Source: Myxococcales bacterium (GTDB lineage: Bacteria; Myxococcota_A; Polyangia; Haliangiales; Haliangiaceae). From it: 64,000 bases of DNA. Location: positions 46,879 to 110,878 of the forward strand of contig JAEUJY010000105.1 of assembly GCA_016794525.1 (NCBI GenBank), read 5' to 3'. Below are positions 47,337-57,142 of the stretch, in pieces; positions within the stretch are counted from its first letter, which is position 1; each line of letters begins with the position of its first letter. The translations under genes and the position numbers were made by a program. The notes under the pieces were generated by a model, which saw only the letters and a program-made list of their open reading frames with translations, searched no databases and was not told the origin of the DNA.

Positions 47337-48964
47337 GGCGTCTCCACGAAGTGGCCGCCCTCGATCAGCTCGCCGAGGTCGCCGCTGGCGGCCAGCCGGG
47401 CCAGGTGGGGATAGACGCGCAGCGGTGCGATCGCGCTGCCGTGTGGCGTGCGGTGGCACAGCTGAACCTCGTCGAGGTGGGCCGCACGCAGCACGCGCGC
47501 GGAGTGCGTGGTCACGACGACCTGCGTCCGGTGCGAGACGCTCCGCATCACCTCGAGCAGGCGCAGCGCGAGATCGCCGTGCAGGTGGTTCTCGATCTCG
47601 TCGATCGCGACCAGCGGTGGTGGGTCCGGCGCGAACAGCACCGCTAGCAGTTCGACGACGCGCACCACGCCGCGTGGCATCACGTCGATCGGACCGCGGT
47701 GGCGACCATCGTCGATCTCCACGTCGCGATGGACGACGAGGTCACGTATCCCGGCGACCTGCTGCGCGACGTCGCGGAGCGCTTGGAGGGCTTCGGGGTC
47801 GCGGCGGAAAGGAGCCCAGCGCAAGTCATGGACGGCCGCGAGCGCGTCGCTGCTACGCGCTGGCGGCGCCAGCTCGATCCACCATCGCCTGACTTGCTGG
47901 CGCAGCGCGATCAGCGGCCAGTGGTGGACCGGCGTCGTCGCCATGTGCAGCGCCAGCACGTCGGGGCTCATCGTGTGCTCGACCATCGTACCGACGGAGT
48001 CGCGCCAGCGCCCGGTGCCTCGCTCGAACGAGGCCAACTCGTCCCGGCCGACGCGCGCCGTCTCCGAGCGTGCGTGGAGCCGACCCGCGCGACCAGCGAC
48101 GAGTTGCCAGGTCATCGCGGTCGCGTCGTCGGCGACGGACAAGGGGCGTCGAAGCGCGGCATCGACCGCGAGGAGGACATCGTCGGCGTCGGCGCGGAGC
48201 CGCCCGTCGAGGCCGTGGATGCCCGCGAGGCCGTGGAGCGCGACGTCGCGCAGCGCGGCCAGCGCGGCCAGCGCGGTGGTCTTGCCCGCGGCGTTGGCGC
48301 CGACGACGAACGTCATCGCGCCCAGGCCAAGCGTGGTTGCCCGCGCGAACGGCCCGATGTTCATCCAACGCACCTGTCGGACGCTGACGTCGATCGGTAG
48401 CGGCGCCGAGCGGTCACGAGGCGCGCTGGTACGTGATGCTGCTGGCGCACCGATCACGCGCCGCAAGAAGCGGTCGTACGAGGTCCAGAACAGCGCGTCG
48501 GGCTCGACGCCGAGACGCTCCTGGACCGGGCCCTTCCACAGGTCGATGACCTGCAGCAGCCGAGGCTGCGAGATCTGCAGCTTGGTTGCGAGGTCGGCGA
48601 TGGGCAGTGAGGTGCACTCGGGATCGTACGTGGCGTGCAAGTGAACCGCGAGGGCTTCGAGGACTTCGAGGTCCGCGGCTGCTTCGGCGCGATCTCGCAG
48701 ATGGATCGCGGCTGCGATCGTCGGAGTCAGGTGGTCCTCGCCAGGGCGGCGGTGGAGCAGGGCAAGGTCCGGCTGGCCGTTGATCAGACCTGCCAGCGCG
48801 TCTGCTGCTGCATGCACGTCAGCGCCCTCGCGCTTCAGCTGAAAGATCGCTCGCTGCTGATCGATCGGTTTTCCCTGGCGCCAGGCGGAATAGACCAGCC
48901 AAAGCGCCTGCCTCTGCAGATCATCGAGGCCGCTCGTCATCCAGTTTTCGTAGCCCGAATACAT
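47333..48964 (-). CDS. AAA-family ATPase (AAA_21/RecF-like), first gene of the AbiE-like cassette
   Basis: 543 residues. N-terminal ~180 residues are helical and winged-helix-like (LPIADLATKLQISQPRLLQV). The ATPase has Walker A VGANAAGKTTALAAL (~220), then Walker B PPLVAIDEIENHLHG (~451) and a sensor VVVTTHSARVL. This is the ABC/SMC-type fold of defence ATPases such as OLD, AAA15 and Septu PtuA. No fused TOPRIM nuclease is seen. Codon use is less extreme in GC than in neighbours. ATG 48964 or, less likely, 48940. Confidence 0.8.
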   Translation of the reverse strand: MYSGYENWMTSGLDDLQRQALWLVYSAWRQGKPIDQQRAIFQLKREGADVHAAADALAGLINGQPDLALLHRRPGEDHLTPTIAAAIHLRDRAEAAADLEVLEALAVHLHATYDPECTSLPIADLATKLQISQPRLLQVIDLWKGPVQERLGVEPDALFWTSYDRFLRRVIGAPAASRTSAPRDRSAPLPIDVSVRQVRWMNIGPFARATTLGLGAMTFVVGANAAGKTTALAALAALRDVALHGLAGIHGLDGRLRADADDVLLAVDAALRRPLSVADDATAMTWQLVAGRAGRLHARSETARVGRDELASFERGTGRWRDSVGTMVEHTMSPDVLALHMATTPVHHWPLIALRQQVRRWWIELAPPARSSDALAAVHDLRWAPFRRDPEALQALRDVAQQVAGIRDLVVHRDVEIDDGRHRGPIDVMPRGVVRVVELLAVLFAPDPPPLVAIDEIENHLHGDLALRLLEVMRSVSHRTQVVVTTHSARVLRAAHLDEVQLCHRTPHGSAIAPLRVYPHLARLAASGDLGELIEGGHFVETP

Positions 48965-49071
48965 TTTTGTAGTCCGTATTGTGCATGGACTACGTAGAAC
49001 GAGCAAGGAGAATTTATTGGGACCAGATAATAAAGTGGTCCATGAGTCGTTTAACCTGCAAAATGAATGCG
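48965..49071 (-). promoter_or_regulatory. AT-rich cassette promoter with two inverted repeats
   Basis: On the minus strand TTGCTC (49001-49006), 17-base spacer, CACAAT (48978-48983). Inverted repeat 1, gtagtcc/ggactac (48969-48993), overlaps that -10. Inverted repeat 2, ggacca/tggtcc (49020-49041), lies further upstream. Both look like operators, e.g. for the AbiEi-like protein. Much richer in A/T than its surroundings. Confidence 0.5.
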
Positions 49072-50250
49072 CTAGGCAGCCGGCGTCGGCGGCGCGCGGC
49101 GGCCCAGCATCAGCGCGACGCCGAGCGCGCCGACCGCGCCCAGCAGGTAGGCCCAGACGTCGCCGTGGCCGTGCTCGATCAGGAAGCCGGCCAGCGGCGG
49201 CGCGGCGATCGAGGTGATCGACGACAGCGACTGGGTGATGCCCAGCACCGTGCCCTGCTCGCTGGCGTCGGCGGCGCGGGTCACGAGCGCGGTCAGCGCC
49301 GGCCGCAACAGCGCGTTGCCGATCGACGACACCAGCGTGGCCGCCGCGAGGAAGCCGATCGCCGAGCTCACGCCCAGCAGCGGGTAGCCGATCGCCGCGG
49401 TGGCGAACCCGACCAGCGCGAGCTTGGCCTCGCCGTGCTTCGGCACCAGCCGCCGCATCAGCCCGCCCTGGATCACCAGGCCGACCAGCGCCGAGCCGGC
49501 GAACGCGAAGCCGATCTCGCGCGGCCGGAACGGGTGGCCGTCCCACGTGTAGTGGCGCTCGGCGAACAGCGCGAACCCGCCGATGAACAGCGAGAACGTG
49601 AACATGTAGACCAGGAACAGCAGCAGCAGCCAGCCCAGCGTCGGTCGACGGAAGAACGCGCCCAGCTGGCCCAGCGCGAACTTGCGCGGCGCCGCGGCGG
49701 CCGGCGCGTCCTCGCGCGGCAGGATGAACAGCGTGCCGGCGATCGACATCGCCGACAGCGCCGCCGCCATCCAGAACGGCGCCGCGAGCGAGTGGTGGGC
49801 CAGCCAGCCCGAGATCACCGGGCCGAGCGCGAAGCCCAGGCCGAACGCGATGCCGATCAGCGCGAACGACTGCGCGCGCTTCTCGGGCGCGGTGTGATCG
49901 GCGATGTAGGCTTGGGCGATGGCGAGGTTGCCGGCGGTCGCGCCGTCGAGGATGCGGCCGAGGAACACCATCCACAGCGCGTCGGCCTTGGCCAGCATGA
50001 TGAACCCGGCCAGCGTGCCCAGCTGGCTGATCAGCAGGATCGGGCGCCGGCCGTAGCGATCCGACAGCCCGCCGAGGATCGGCCCCGACACCAGCTGGCA
50101 CACCGCGAACGACGACACCAGCAGCGTCGCGGTCAGCGGCGAGGCGCCGAAGTGCTCGGCGTAGATCGTCAGCAGGGGGTAGACGATCGTCATCCCCAGC
50201 ACGTCGACCAGGACGATCAGGAAGATCGGGAGCAGGGGAGAGCGACGCAT
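49072..50250 (-). CDS. MFS efflux transporter, TetA-like
   Basis: 392 residues with 12 helices. Motif A is GGLSDRYGRRPILLISQLG; GRILDGATAGNLAIAQAYIAD and FALIGIAFGLGFALGP resemble the tetracycline/drug-H+ antiporter family. Drug or metabolite exporter, substrate unknown. It lies just behind the MATE gene, 15 bp away, probably co-transcribed. Confidence 0.88.
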   Translation of the reverse strand: MRRSPLLPIFLIVLVDVLGMTIVYPLLTIYAEHFGASPLTATLLVSSFAVCQLVSGPILGGLSDRYGRRPILLISQLGTLAGFIMLAKADALWMVFLGRILDGATAGNLAIAQAYIADHTAPEKRAQSFALIGIAFGLGFALGPVISGWLAHHSLAAPFWMAAALSAMSIAGTLFILPREDAPAAAAPRKFALGQLGAFFRRPTLGWLLLLFLVYMFTFSLFIGGFALFAERHYTWDGHPFRPREIGFAFAGSALVGLVIQGGLMRRLVPKHGEAKLALVGFATAAIGYPLLGVSSAIGFLAAATLVSSIGNALLRPALTALVTRAADASEQGTVLGITQSLSSITSIAAPPLAGFLIEHGHGDVWAYLLGAVGALGVALMLGRRAPPTPAA

Positions 50251-50265
50251 CCGCGGGCCGTATTC

Positions 50266-51648
50266 CTACACCAGCTCGGGCTCGCGGCCGGTGAGATCGA
50301 TGTCGCGCCAGCGCCCCGACCGGAACCGCCAGGCCATCGCCCCGGCCAGCGCCGCCAGGTACCCCACCAGGCACAGCATGATCGCCGTGGTGCCGCCGTC
50401 GGCCAGGTACACGACCGCGAACGACGTCGGCACGAACACCAGCCACGCCAGCGCCACCCGGGCCCACAGCGTCCACGCGGTGTCGCCGGCGGCGCGCAGC
50501 GTCTCGGACACCGTGATCGCCACGGCGTCGAACACCTGCCACGCCGAGCTGATCGCCAGCATCGGCGCGCCGACCGCGACCAGCTGGCCGGCGCTGATGC
50601 CCTGCTTGGCGTCGTCCTGGGCGAACAGCCCCATCACCGTCTCGGGGATCGCCAGGTACAGCAGGCCGATCGCCCCCATCCACACCGCGGTCACGCTGAG
50701 CGTCAGCCGCAAGATCCGCCCGACCGCGCCGTGGGCGCCGGCGCCGATCGACTGGCCGGCGAGGATCGCGCCGGCGGTGGCGACCCCGAACGCCGGCATG
50801 AACGCGACCGAGTTGACCTGCATGATCACGTTGAGCGCGCCGAACGCGACGGTGCCGAGCTTGGCGACCGCGACGTTGAGGAACAGCGCGAACGCGCCGA
50901 ACTCGAGGAACCAGTTGAAGCCGCTGGGCAGGCCGAACCGCAGCACCCGACCCAGCTCGCGCCACGACCACACCATCGGCGCGGCGCCGTCGCGCGGCCA
51001 GCGGCGGAACTCGACGAACAGGTAGGCCAGCCCGAGCCAGCTGGCGATCGACGACGCCAGCGCCGCGCCCGCGACGCCCATCGCCGGCGCGCCGGCGTGG
51101 CCCTCGATCAGCAGCCAGTTGAGGAAGATGTTGGCCACCATCGTCAACAGGCCGGCGCGCATCTGCATCTTGGTGTTGCCGAAGCCGCCGAACCAGTTGC
51201 CCAGCGCCTCGGTGCCGACGATCGCCGCCACCGAGGTCAGGCGGATCTGCATGTAGTCGGTCATCTGGTCGTGGACCCGCGCCTCGTGCGGGAACCAGCC
51301 GAGCACCGGGCTGATCAGCGGCAGCACCGCCAGGCCGATCACGCCGGCGGCCAGCGCCAGCGCCAGCCCGTACCACGCGAAGCGCCGGGCCTCGGCGGCG
51401 CGGCCCTTGCCGACCAGCTGCGCGACGAAGCTCTGGATGATGAACACCGTGCCCATCGGCAGGATCACCGCCGAGAAGCTGTTGATCGCGCCGCCGGTGG
51501 TGGCGGTCAGCGCGTCGTCGCCCAGCGGCGCCACCATGTACGCGTCGCTGAAGCCGACCACCGCCTGGGTCGCGCGCGCCAGCACCACCGGCGCGGCCAG
51601 CGCCAGCAGCGATCGCAGCGTGACCGAGGGAGCGGTGGGCGTCGACAC
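50266..51648 (-). CDS. MATE-family efflux transporter
   Basis: 460 residues with 12 helices in two halves: PVVLARATQAVVGFSDAYMV start, ALGNWFGGFGNTKMQMRAGL, and GSFGVATAGAILAGQSIGAG-like turns in the second half (AFGVATAGAILAGQSIGAG). Exports cationic drugs or metabolites with Na+ or H+. GTG start at 51648; TAGCCT 9 nt upstream, abutting the dispersed repeat. Confidence 0.9.
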   Translation of the reverse strand: MSTPTAPSVTLRSLLALAAPVVLARATQAVVGFSDAYMVAPLGDDALTATTGGAINSFSAVILPMGTVFIIQSFVAQLVGKGRAAEARRFAWYGLALALAAGVIGLAVLPLISPVLGWFPHEARVHDQMTDYMQIRLTSVAAIVGTEALGNWFGGFGNTKMQMRAGLLTMVANIFLNWLLIEGHAGAPAMGVAGAALASSIASWLGLAYLFVEFRRWPRDGAAPMVWSWRELGRVLRFGLPSGFNWFLEFGAFALFLNVAVAKLGTVAFGALNVIMQVNSVAFMPAFGVATAGAILAGQSIGAGAHGAVGRILRLTLSVTAVWMGAIGLLYLAIPETVMGLFAQDDAKQGISAGQLVAVGAPMLAISSAWQVFDAVAITVSETLRAAGDTAWTLWARVALAWLVFVPTSFAVVYLADGGTTAIMLCLVGYLAALAGAMAWRFRSGRWRDIDLTGREPELV

Positions 51649-51660
51649 GAGCGGCGCAGG

Positions 51661-51713
51661 CTAGCAGCTCACACCGCGCAGACCCAGAGAATAGCCTCGC
51701 TGGCGCTCGGCTA
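51661..51713 (+). repeat. Dispersed ~50-bp repeat, copy 3 (longest)
   Basis: Begins ctagcagctc, passes gcgcagaccc and tagcctcgctgg, ends cgctcggcta. The terminal hairpin arms match 10297-10320. Lies in the MATE/cytochrome divergent promoter region. Confidence 0.85.
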
Positions 51714-51806
51714 GCCCGGATCACCCGAGCGCGCCATCGCGGCGGGGCCGCACTCCGACGGGGCGGCCGCTTGTAACCGCCCGCGGCGTCCGGCGTACTG
51801 GGGGCC

Positions 51807-52394
51807 ATGAGATCGCTCCCGTTCGTCGCGACCGTCGCGCTCGCCGCCTGTGGCGGCCACGCCAACCACCCGACCGAGCCGATGGACAAGCAGCTCACGT
51901 CGATGATGGCGTCGATGGAGATGCCGATGGACGATGGCGCGACGTTCGGGCCGCTGGAGGTCGGCGCCGACTACGCCAGCTACGTCAAGATGAACACGAC
52001 GCCGGTGGCCTCCGAGACCCACGGCGGCCGCCTTGTCGACACCTACGTCAACGCGGTCGGCGCCGCCGCCTACCTCGACCCCGAGGCCGAGGTCCCGGTC
52101 GGCACGGTGATCGTCAAGACCTCGATGGAGGTGCGCGCCGGCCAGGCGACCGGCGAGGCCGGCCCGATCTTCGTGATGGAGAAGCGCGCCGCCGGCTTCG
52201 ATCCCGACCACGGCGACTGGGCCTACGCGATCCACTGGGCGGCGCCGCCCGAGCGCTGGGCGGCCAAGCTGGGCGGCCCGATCTACTGGCGGTCGCCCTC
52301 GCACAAGGTCGGCTACTGCGTCGAGTGCCACGACAACTACGACCGCAACCTCGGCGACGTGCCGGGCGACCAGAAGATCAAGGCGCTGCCGTAG
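51807..52394 (+). CDS. Cytochrome P460-like c-heme lipoprotein
   Basis: 195 residues: lipobox ALAAC, then a P460-type domain with VIVKTSMEVRAGQ and DWAYAIHWAAPPERW. One heme site, CVECH, at the C-terminus (GYCVECHDNYDRNLGDV). P460 proteins oxidise hydroxylamine or NO; many paralogues are of unknown role. Anchored at the membrane surface. Confidence 0.82.
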   Translation: MRSLPFVATVALAACGGHANHPTEPMDKQLTSMMASMEMPMDDGATFGPLEVGADYASYVKMNTTPVASETHGGRLVDTYVNAVGAAAYLDPEAEVPVGTVIVKTSMEVRAGQATGEAGPIFVMEKRAAGFDPDHGDWAYAIHWAAPPERWAAKLGGPIYWRSPSHKVGYCVECHDNYDRNLGDVPGDQKIKALP

Positions 52395-53306
52395 TCACGC
52401 CGCGGTCGGGTCGAGGGCGAGCGAGACGTTGAGCGCGGCGGCGGCCTGCATGCCGGCGGCGGCCGCGAGGATCGCGGCCTGCCCGCGGGTCGTCAGATCG
52501 CCGGCCGCGTAGACGCCCGGCACCGACGTCTCGGGGCGCAGCGGCTCGACCTTGACGTAGCCGTCGTCGTCGAGCGCGACGCCGAGCGCGCGCACCAGCT
52601 CGACCTGCCGCTGCGGCGGGTGGGCGAACAGGATGTCGCGCGCGATCGTCGTGCCGTCGGCCAGCTCGACGCCCGCGAGCGCGTCGCCGCGCGCGACCAG
52701 CCGCGTGATCGGCGCGGTGTAGAGCGCGATGCCCGCGCCGGCGAGGGCGGCGGCGGCCGCCGCGGGCACGTCGACGGCGCCGGCGGTGAAGACCGCGACG
52801 TCGGCGGTCCACGCGCGGGCCTGCAGCGCGAACGGCACCAGGTGGGCGGCGGTCGCCGGCAGCACAAGGTAGCCCCAGCGGCGGTCGCGCGCCTCGTAGC
52901 CGTGGCAGTACGGGCACTGCACGATCGCGTGGCCCCACAGCTCGCGGAAGCCGGGCAGCGGCAGCGGCTGATCGATCATGCCGGTGGCGAGCAGGATCCG
53001 GCGGGCGTCGACGGCGCCGCCGTCGGCGAGGGTCGCGCGGAAGCCGCCGAGGGCGCCGGCGATCGCGGCCACCGCGACGTCGCGGACCTCGACGGTCGGG
53101 TAGGCGGCGAGCTGGGCGCGCGCGATCGCCCGCAGCTCGGCCGGCGGCGTGCCGTCGCGGGTGAGGAAGTTGTAGACGTGGGTGGCGGCGGCGTTGCGGC
53201 GCGGCGCGCCGTCGACGACGAGGATGCGGCGGCGCGCGCGGCCGAGCGCGAGCGCCGCGGACAGGCCGGCGGGGCCGCCGCCGATGATGAGGACGTCGTG
53301 GATCAT
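52395..53306 (-). CDS. TrxB-like FAD-dependent oxidoreductase
   Basis: 303 residues: FAD site [20 protein letters not shown], redox pair in [11 protein letters not shown] (CxxC), NAD-binding region weak, and FAD end [16 protein letters not shown]. This is the small thioredoxin-reductase-like family often paired with Rrf2 regulators. ATG 53306 overlaps the Rrf2 stop. Confidence 0.88.
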   Translation of the reverse strand: MIHDVLIIGGGPAGLSAALALGRARRRILVVDGAPRRNAAATHVYNFLTRDGTPPAELRAIARAQLAAYPTVEVRDVAVAAIAGALGGFRATLADGGAVDARRILLATGMIDQPLPLPGFRELWGHAIVQCPYCHGYEARDRRWGYLVLPATAAHLVPFALQARAWTADVAVFTAGAVDVPAAAAAALAGAGIALYTAPITRLVARGDALAGVELADGTTIARDILFAHPPQRQVELVRALGVALDDDGYVKVEPLRPETSVPGVYAAGDLTTRGQAAILAAAAGMQAAAALNVSLALDPTAA

Positions 53307-53809
53307 GGCGCGCTCCGGGTGCGGGCGCGCCGGGGCGCGCGGTGGTGGTCGACGTGGCGCCGCGCGTGCTGCCGCGCGTGCTGATGGGCGGCGAGGCGGG
53401 CCCCGACCTCGGCGTGGAGCGCGGCGAGCGTGACCTCGCCGAGCCGCGCGAGCAGCAGCGCCTCGGCGGCGTCGAGGGCCTGGCCGACCGCGGCGTTGAC
53501 CGCCTGCTCGATCAGGCAGCCGGGGGCCTCTGTGCGGTTGCCGATCGCGAGCACCGCCGGGCTGCCGAGCGCGGCGTGGACGTCGCGCAGCGTCACCCGC
53601 GCCGGGTCGCACGCGAGCGTCCAGCCGCCGCCGTGGCCCTTCTCCGATCGCACGTAGCCGTGCTCGCGCAGCCCCGCGAGGATCCGCCGCACGACGACCG
53701 GGTTGGTCGTCATCGCGTGCGCGAGCGCGGCGGACGTCATCGGCCCGTCGTGCGCGTGCATGTGCAAGAGCACGTGCAGCACCCCCGACAGCCGGCTGTC
53801 CCGTCTCAT
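53303..53809 (-). CDS. Rrf2-family transcriptional regulator
   Basis: 168 residues. Winged helix: [20 protein letters not shown] then [19 protein letters not shown]; single Cys ([10 protein letters not shown]) where Fe-S Rrf2 members have three, so no cluster is expected. His-rich C-terminus. Probably controls its own operon with the oxidoreductase. The operator lies at 53809-53827. Confidence 0.88.
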   Translation of the reverse strand: MRRDSRLSGVLHVLLHMHAHDGPMTSAALAHAMTTNPVVVRRILAGLREHGYVRSEKGHGGGWTLACDPARVTLRDVHAALGSPAVLAIGNRTEAPGCLIEQAVNAAVGQALDAAEALLLARLGEVTLAALHAEVGARLAAHQHARQHARRHVDHHRAPRRARTRSAP

Positions 53810-53827
53810 GCAACATATGATGTTACA
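53809..53827. promoter_or_regulatory. Putative Rrf2 operator
   Basis: Palindrome tgcaacatatgatgttaca (one mismatch pair), arms aacat/atgtt spaced by three bases. It begins on the first base of the Rrf2 start codon and covers the divergent start region. Confidence 0.5.
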
Positions 53828-53877
53828 TGATGCCGCGCCTGTCAAACGCCGGCGGCCTGCTGGCCCCGGCGCTGTGG

Positions 53878-53883
53878 CACGAT
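53878..53883 (+). promoter_or_regulatory. -10-like CACGAT
   Basis: Six nt before ATG 53890, supporting that start over the ATG at 53827. Confidence 0.35.
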
Positions 53884-53889
53884 CGGACG

Positions 53890-55170
53890 ATGCGAGCGAC
53901 CTCGGCGTGGCGGCTGCTCTGGTCGGTCCTGCTGGCGGCGTGCGGAGGGGAGGCCGGTGGCCAGGGCGGCGACGCCGGGCCCGACGCGCCGACCGGCGCG
54001 CGGCCGCACCCGCTGTACCCCGCGCTCGATCTCGACGCGCTGCCCGGCGACGGCGGCGGCGCGATCGGCCGCTGCCAGCCGCCGGCGTTGCCGACGACGA
54101 CCCGCCAGGTGACGATCACCACCACCGGCGCGCAGGCCGGGCGCGACGTGCTGGTCGCCTGCGCCACCGCTGGCACCGCGGTCACCGTGCCCGACGCCGC
54201 CGGTCGCATCGGCACGCTCGACCTGGGCGACGTCGACGACTGCGATCTCAGCCTGGGGGCGGCGGTGGTGGTCGACCTGCTGTACGTGGGCCACCTGCCG
54301 GGCCCGGTGCGCGCCCCCAGCCACCGCGTCCGGGTGCGCGGCGGCCAGCTCGGCGCGGTGATGGTCGATCCGCAGAGCACCGACCTGGTGCTCGACGGCG
54401 TGGTCATCAACACCGGCGTGCGGCCGGCGGCGCAGCGCTCGAGCGTGGCGATCTACCTGCTCGGCGATCGGGCGGTCGCCGACGGCTACGTGGCGCGGGT
54501 CGCGGTGGTCGACTCGATCATCCGCATGGTCGCCACCGAGCCCGACGCCGCCGGCAACCGCGACGGCTGCGCGTACCTGGCCGACGGCGCGCGCGACGTG
54601 TTCTTCGCCAACAACAACGTCGTCACCGCCGGCAACCGCAACTCCTGGGGCTTCCGCATCAGCGGCGGCGACAACGCGCTGTTCGTCGACAACGCCGTGC
54701 GCGTGTCCTTCCACAAGCTGATCCGGATGAACGACGGCCCGGTCGACTACGTCTACGTGAAGGGTGGCACCTGGATGCGCGAGGCCACGCTGACCGCCGG
54801 CGGGCTGGCGGCCAACGACAGCTGGGCGCAGCTCGGCGACCTCGGCACCGACCACGTCTACCTCCACGACGCCGCGGTGTGGATGCTGTCGACCGAGCCG
54901 GTCGCCTTCGGCGCGTCGTTCGGTCCCGGCCAGGTCGGCAAGCGGTGGGAGGCCCGCCGCATCGACTGGCACGCCCGCAGCGCCGGCGTGGTCAGCGACG
55001 CGCACCTGCAGGGGCTCGCCGACGGCTGCACCGCCGGGGCCACCTGCGACTACGGCGTCGGCAGCCACCGCTACACCTACGCCGCCGATCTCGCGTTGCC
55101 GACGATGGCCTGGCGCGATCTGCCGACCATCGCCGTCGACGACCCCGACCAGCAGCCGATCGCGCCCTGA
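53890..55170 (+). CDS. Lipoprotein, beta-helix-like
   Basis: 426 residues from ATG 53890: lipobox LLAAC, low-complexity linker, then repeating beta coils ([64 protein letters not shown]) like pectate-lyase-type helices. No catalytic residues assigned. Divergent from the Rrf2 gene with the operator between them. Confidence 0.65.
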   Translation: MRATSAWRLLWSVLLAACGGEAGGQGGDAGPDAPTGARPHPLYPALDLDALPGDGGGAIGRCQPPALPTTTRQVTITTTGAQAGRDVLVACATAGTAVTVPDAAGRIGTLDLGDVDDCDLSLGAAVVVDLLYVGHLPGPVRAPSHRVRVRGGQLGAVMVDPQSTDLVLDGVVINTGVRPAAQRSSVAIYLLGDRAVADGYVARVAVVDSIIRMVATEPDAAGNRDGCAYLADGARDVFFANNNVVTAGNRNSWGFRISGGDNALFVDNAVRVSFHKLIRMNDGPVDYVYVKGGTWMREATLTAGGLAANDSWAQLGDLGTDHVYLHDAAVWMLSTEPVAFGASFGPGQVGKRWEARRIDWHARSAGVVSDAHLQGLADGCTAGATCDYGVGSHRYTYAADLALPTMAWRDLPTIAVDDPDQQPIAP

Positions 55171-55395
55171 GCGATCGCCCGCCGAAACCGCCGCGAGACA
55201 CCGGCGGCGCGAGGTGGTTGCAGGAAAAATGATCGCGTAGGCACGCGGAATCGCCCGAAGATTTTTGGAACCCCCGGGCCGGGACGCTGTCTATCACCCA
55301 GAACGCCAACGCAGCGCTGGACGGCGCGCGAGGCGGCATGTGCTGACGCGAGGTCGCGATCAGCGCGCTGGGACCCGCCCTGTCTGGAGGACGTC

Positions 55396-57069
55396 ATGGC
55401 CACGCATTTGCCCGCACCTACCTCTCCCCCTGTTCCTGCCACCGCGGTCGAGGTCGTCACCTCGCTGGGTGGCTCGGTGGTGTCGATCGACACGCTGACC
55501 GCCGCGCCCACCGCGCACCGCCGCGGGCGGATCGCGCTGATCGCCGGCGTCGCGCTCTTGTCGCTGGGCCTGGCCACGTTCTTCTACGGGCTGCGCGCCG
55601 CGTCGCACGACGCCGCCGCGCGCAAGCAGTGGATCGCCGAGAAGCGCCCGGCGTGGGCGTTCCGTCCGACCCGCCACAGCGCGGCGGTCGACGTGCTGGC
55701 GCTGGCCGGCGTGCTCACCGGCCTCGGCTGCATCGCCACCAGCCTGCTGCGCAAGCAGGCCGCGGCCCGCACCCGCCTGCGGGTCGGCCAGAACGACGGC
55801 GTCGACATCCCGCTGGCCGACGCGCCGCCGGAGCAGACGCTGGTCGAGCACGCCGCGGGCGGCTTCGTCGCGCCGCTGGCTGGCCTCGAGGGTGACGTCG
55901 CGTTCGCCGGCACCAGCACGACGCTGGCGTCGATGCGCGCCGCCGGCCACGTCGCGCTGCCGCTGTACGTCGGCACCGCGCTCAAGACCCAGGTCGGCCA
56001 GGCCTCGTTCTGGGTGCGCGGCATCGAGGCGCCGGTCGCGTCGGCGCCCGCCGGCATCGCGTGGGAGCGCGGCCCGCTGGCGTTCCTCGCCGCGTCGGCG
56101 GTGGCCCACGTCGCGCTGTGGGGCTTGATGTCGACCGCGTCGGACTCGCTCACCGGCGCGCCCACCGACATGACGATTCGTGAGGACGCCTCCGACCGCT
56201 CGGTGCTGGTGTCGACCGAGGACTTCACGCCGCCGCCCCCCGAGGACGGCGACGCCGACGAGGGCGGCACCGAGGGCACCGCGTCGGCGCCCACCGCGAT
56301 CGCGCTCGAGACCGGCACGCTCGGCCACGACGTCATCAACCCGACCTCGGCCAAGATGCGCGTGATGGATCGCGGCGTGAGCCCGCGGATGTCGCGCGAG
56401 GCCGCCATCGCCGCGGCGCGCGAGGCCGGCATCCTGTCGTCGGACCTGTTCGCCGGCCCGATCAGCGTCGCCGACGGCGGCAACCTCGCCTCGGGCTTCG
56501 ACGACATGGACATCACCGGCGGGCTGTTCGACGGAGGCGGCACCGGCGCGCCGGCCGGCAGCTTCGGCTGGGGCGTGCGCGGCACCGGCCACGGCTGCGG
56601 CACGATCGCCGGCGTCCCGTGCTCGGGCATCGCGTCGGACCCGTTCGGCACGCTCGGCCGCGACGACGGTCGCAACTACCTCGGCCGCCTCGGCGACGGT
56701 GGCAACGGCGGGCTGCGCCGCCACGCCGCGCTGCCGCCGGCCGTGAAGATCGGCCCGCCGAACACCTGCGGCTCGGACGGCGTCTGCCTCGACAAGGACC
56801 TCATCCGCCGCTACATCCGCCGCAACATCGAGAAGATCTCGTACTGCTACGAGAAGCAGCTGCTCGCGACGCCCGGCCTCGAGGGCACCGTGACCGCGAC
56901 CTTCACGCTCAACGGCAACGGCCACGTCGTCCAGTCGACCGCGACCGGCGTCGACGATACCGTGTCGAGCTGCATCGCCAGCGTGATCTCGAACGTGCAG
57001 TTCCCGCGGGTCGGCGACACCGGGCTCTATCCGATCAAGTACCCGTTCGTGCTCCGCCCCCGCGGCTGA
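55396..57069 (+). CDS. AgmX/PglI-type TonB-like protein
   Basis: 557 residues behind GGAGGA. Three hydrophobic segments lie in the first 260 residues (RIALIAGVALLSLGLATFF; VDVLALAGVLTGLG; LAFLAASAVAHVALWGL). A Gly/Asp-rich linker follows, then the C-terminal domain RRYIRRNIEKISYCYEKQL, LEGTVTATFTLNGNGHV and SCIASVISNVQFPRV. The latter is the AgmX/PglI C-terminal (TonB-fold) domain known from gliding and secretion in myxobacteria. Confidence 0.85.
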   Translation: MATHLPAPTSPPVPATAVEVVTSLGGSVVSIDTLTAAPTAHRRGRIALIAGVALLSLGLATFFYGLRAASHDAAARKQWIAEKRPAWAFRPTRHSAAVDVLALAGVLTGLGCIATSLLRKQAAARTRLRVGQNDGVDIPLADAPPEQTLVEHAAGGFVAPLAGLEGDVAFAGTSTTLASMRAAGHVALPLYVGTALKTQVGQASFWVRGIEAPVASAPAGIAWERGPLAFLAASAVAHVALWGLMSTASDSLTGAPTDMTIREDASDRSVLVSTEDFTPPPPEDGDADEGGTEGTASAPTAIALETGTLGHDVINPTSAKMRVMDRGVSPRMSREAAIAAAREAGILSSDLFAGPISVADGGNLASGFDDMDITGGLFDGGGTGAPAGSFGWGVRGTGHGCGTIAGVPCSGIASDPFGTLGRDDGRNYLGRLGDGGNGGLRRHAALPPAVKIGPPNTCGSDGVCLDKDLIRRYIRRNIEKISYCYEKQLLATPGLEGTVTATFTLNGNGHVVQSTATGVDDTVSSCIASVISNVQFPRVGDTGLYPIKYPFVLRPRG

Positions 57070-57142
57070 GCCGCGCCCGGTCCCGGTCCCTCTCCGTCCA
57101 CGTCCTCGCCGCCGCCGACCTCGGCGGCGGTGGCATTTTCGG

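Noticed and set aside
48965..51898. Frame joining the ATPase to sequence across the MFS and MATE genes
   Set aside because: The ATPase start is at 48964; the frame beyond it is antisense-like and overlaps two clear transporters.
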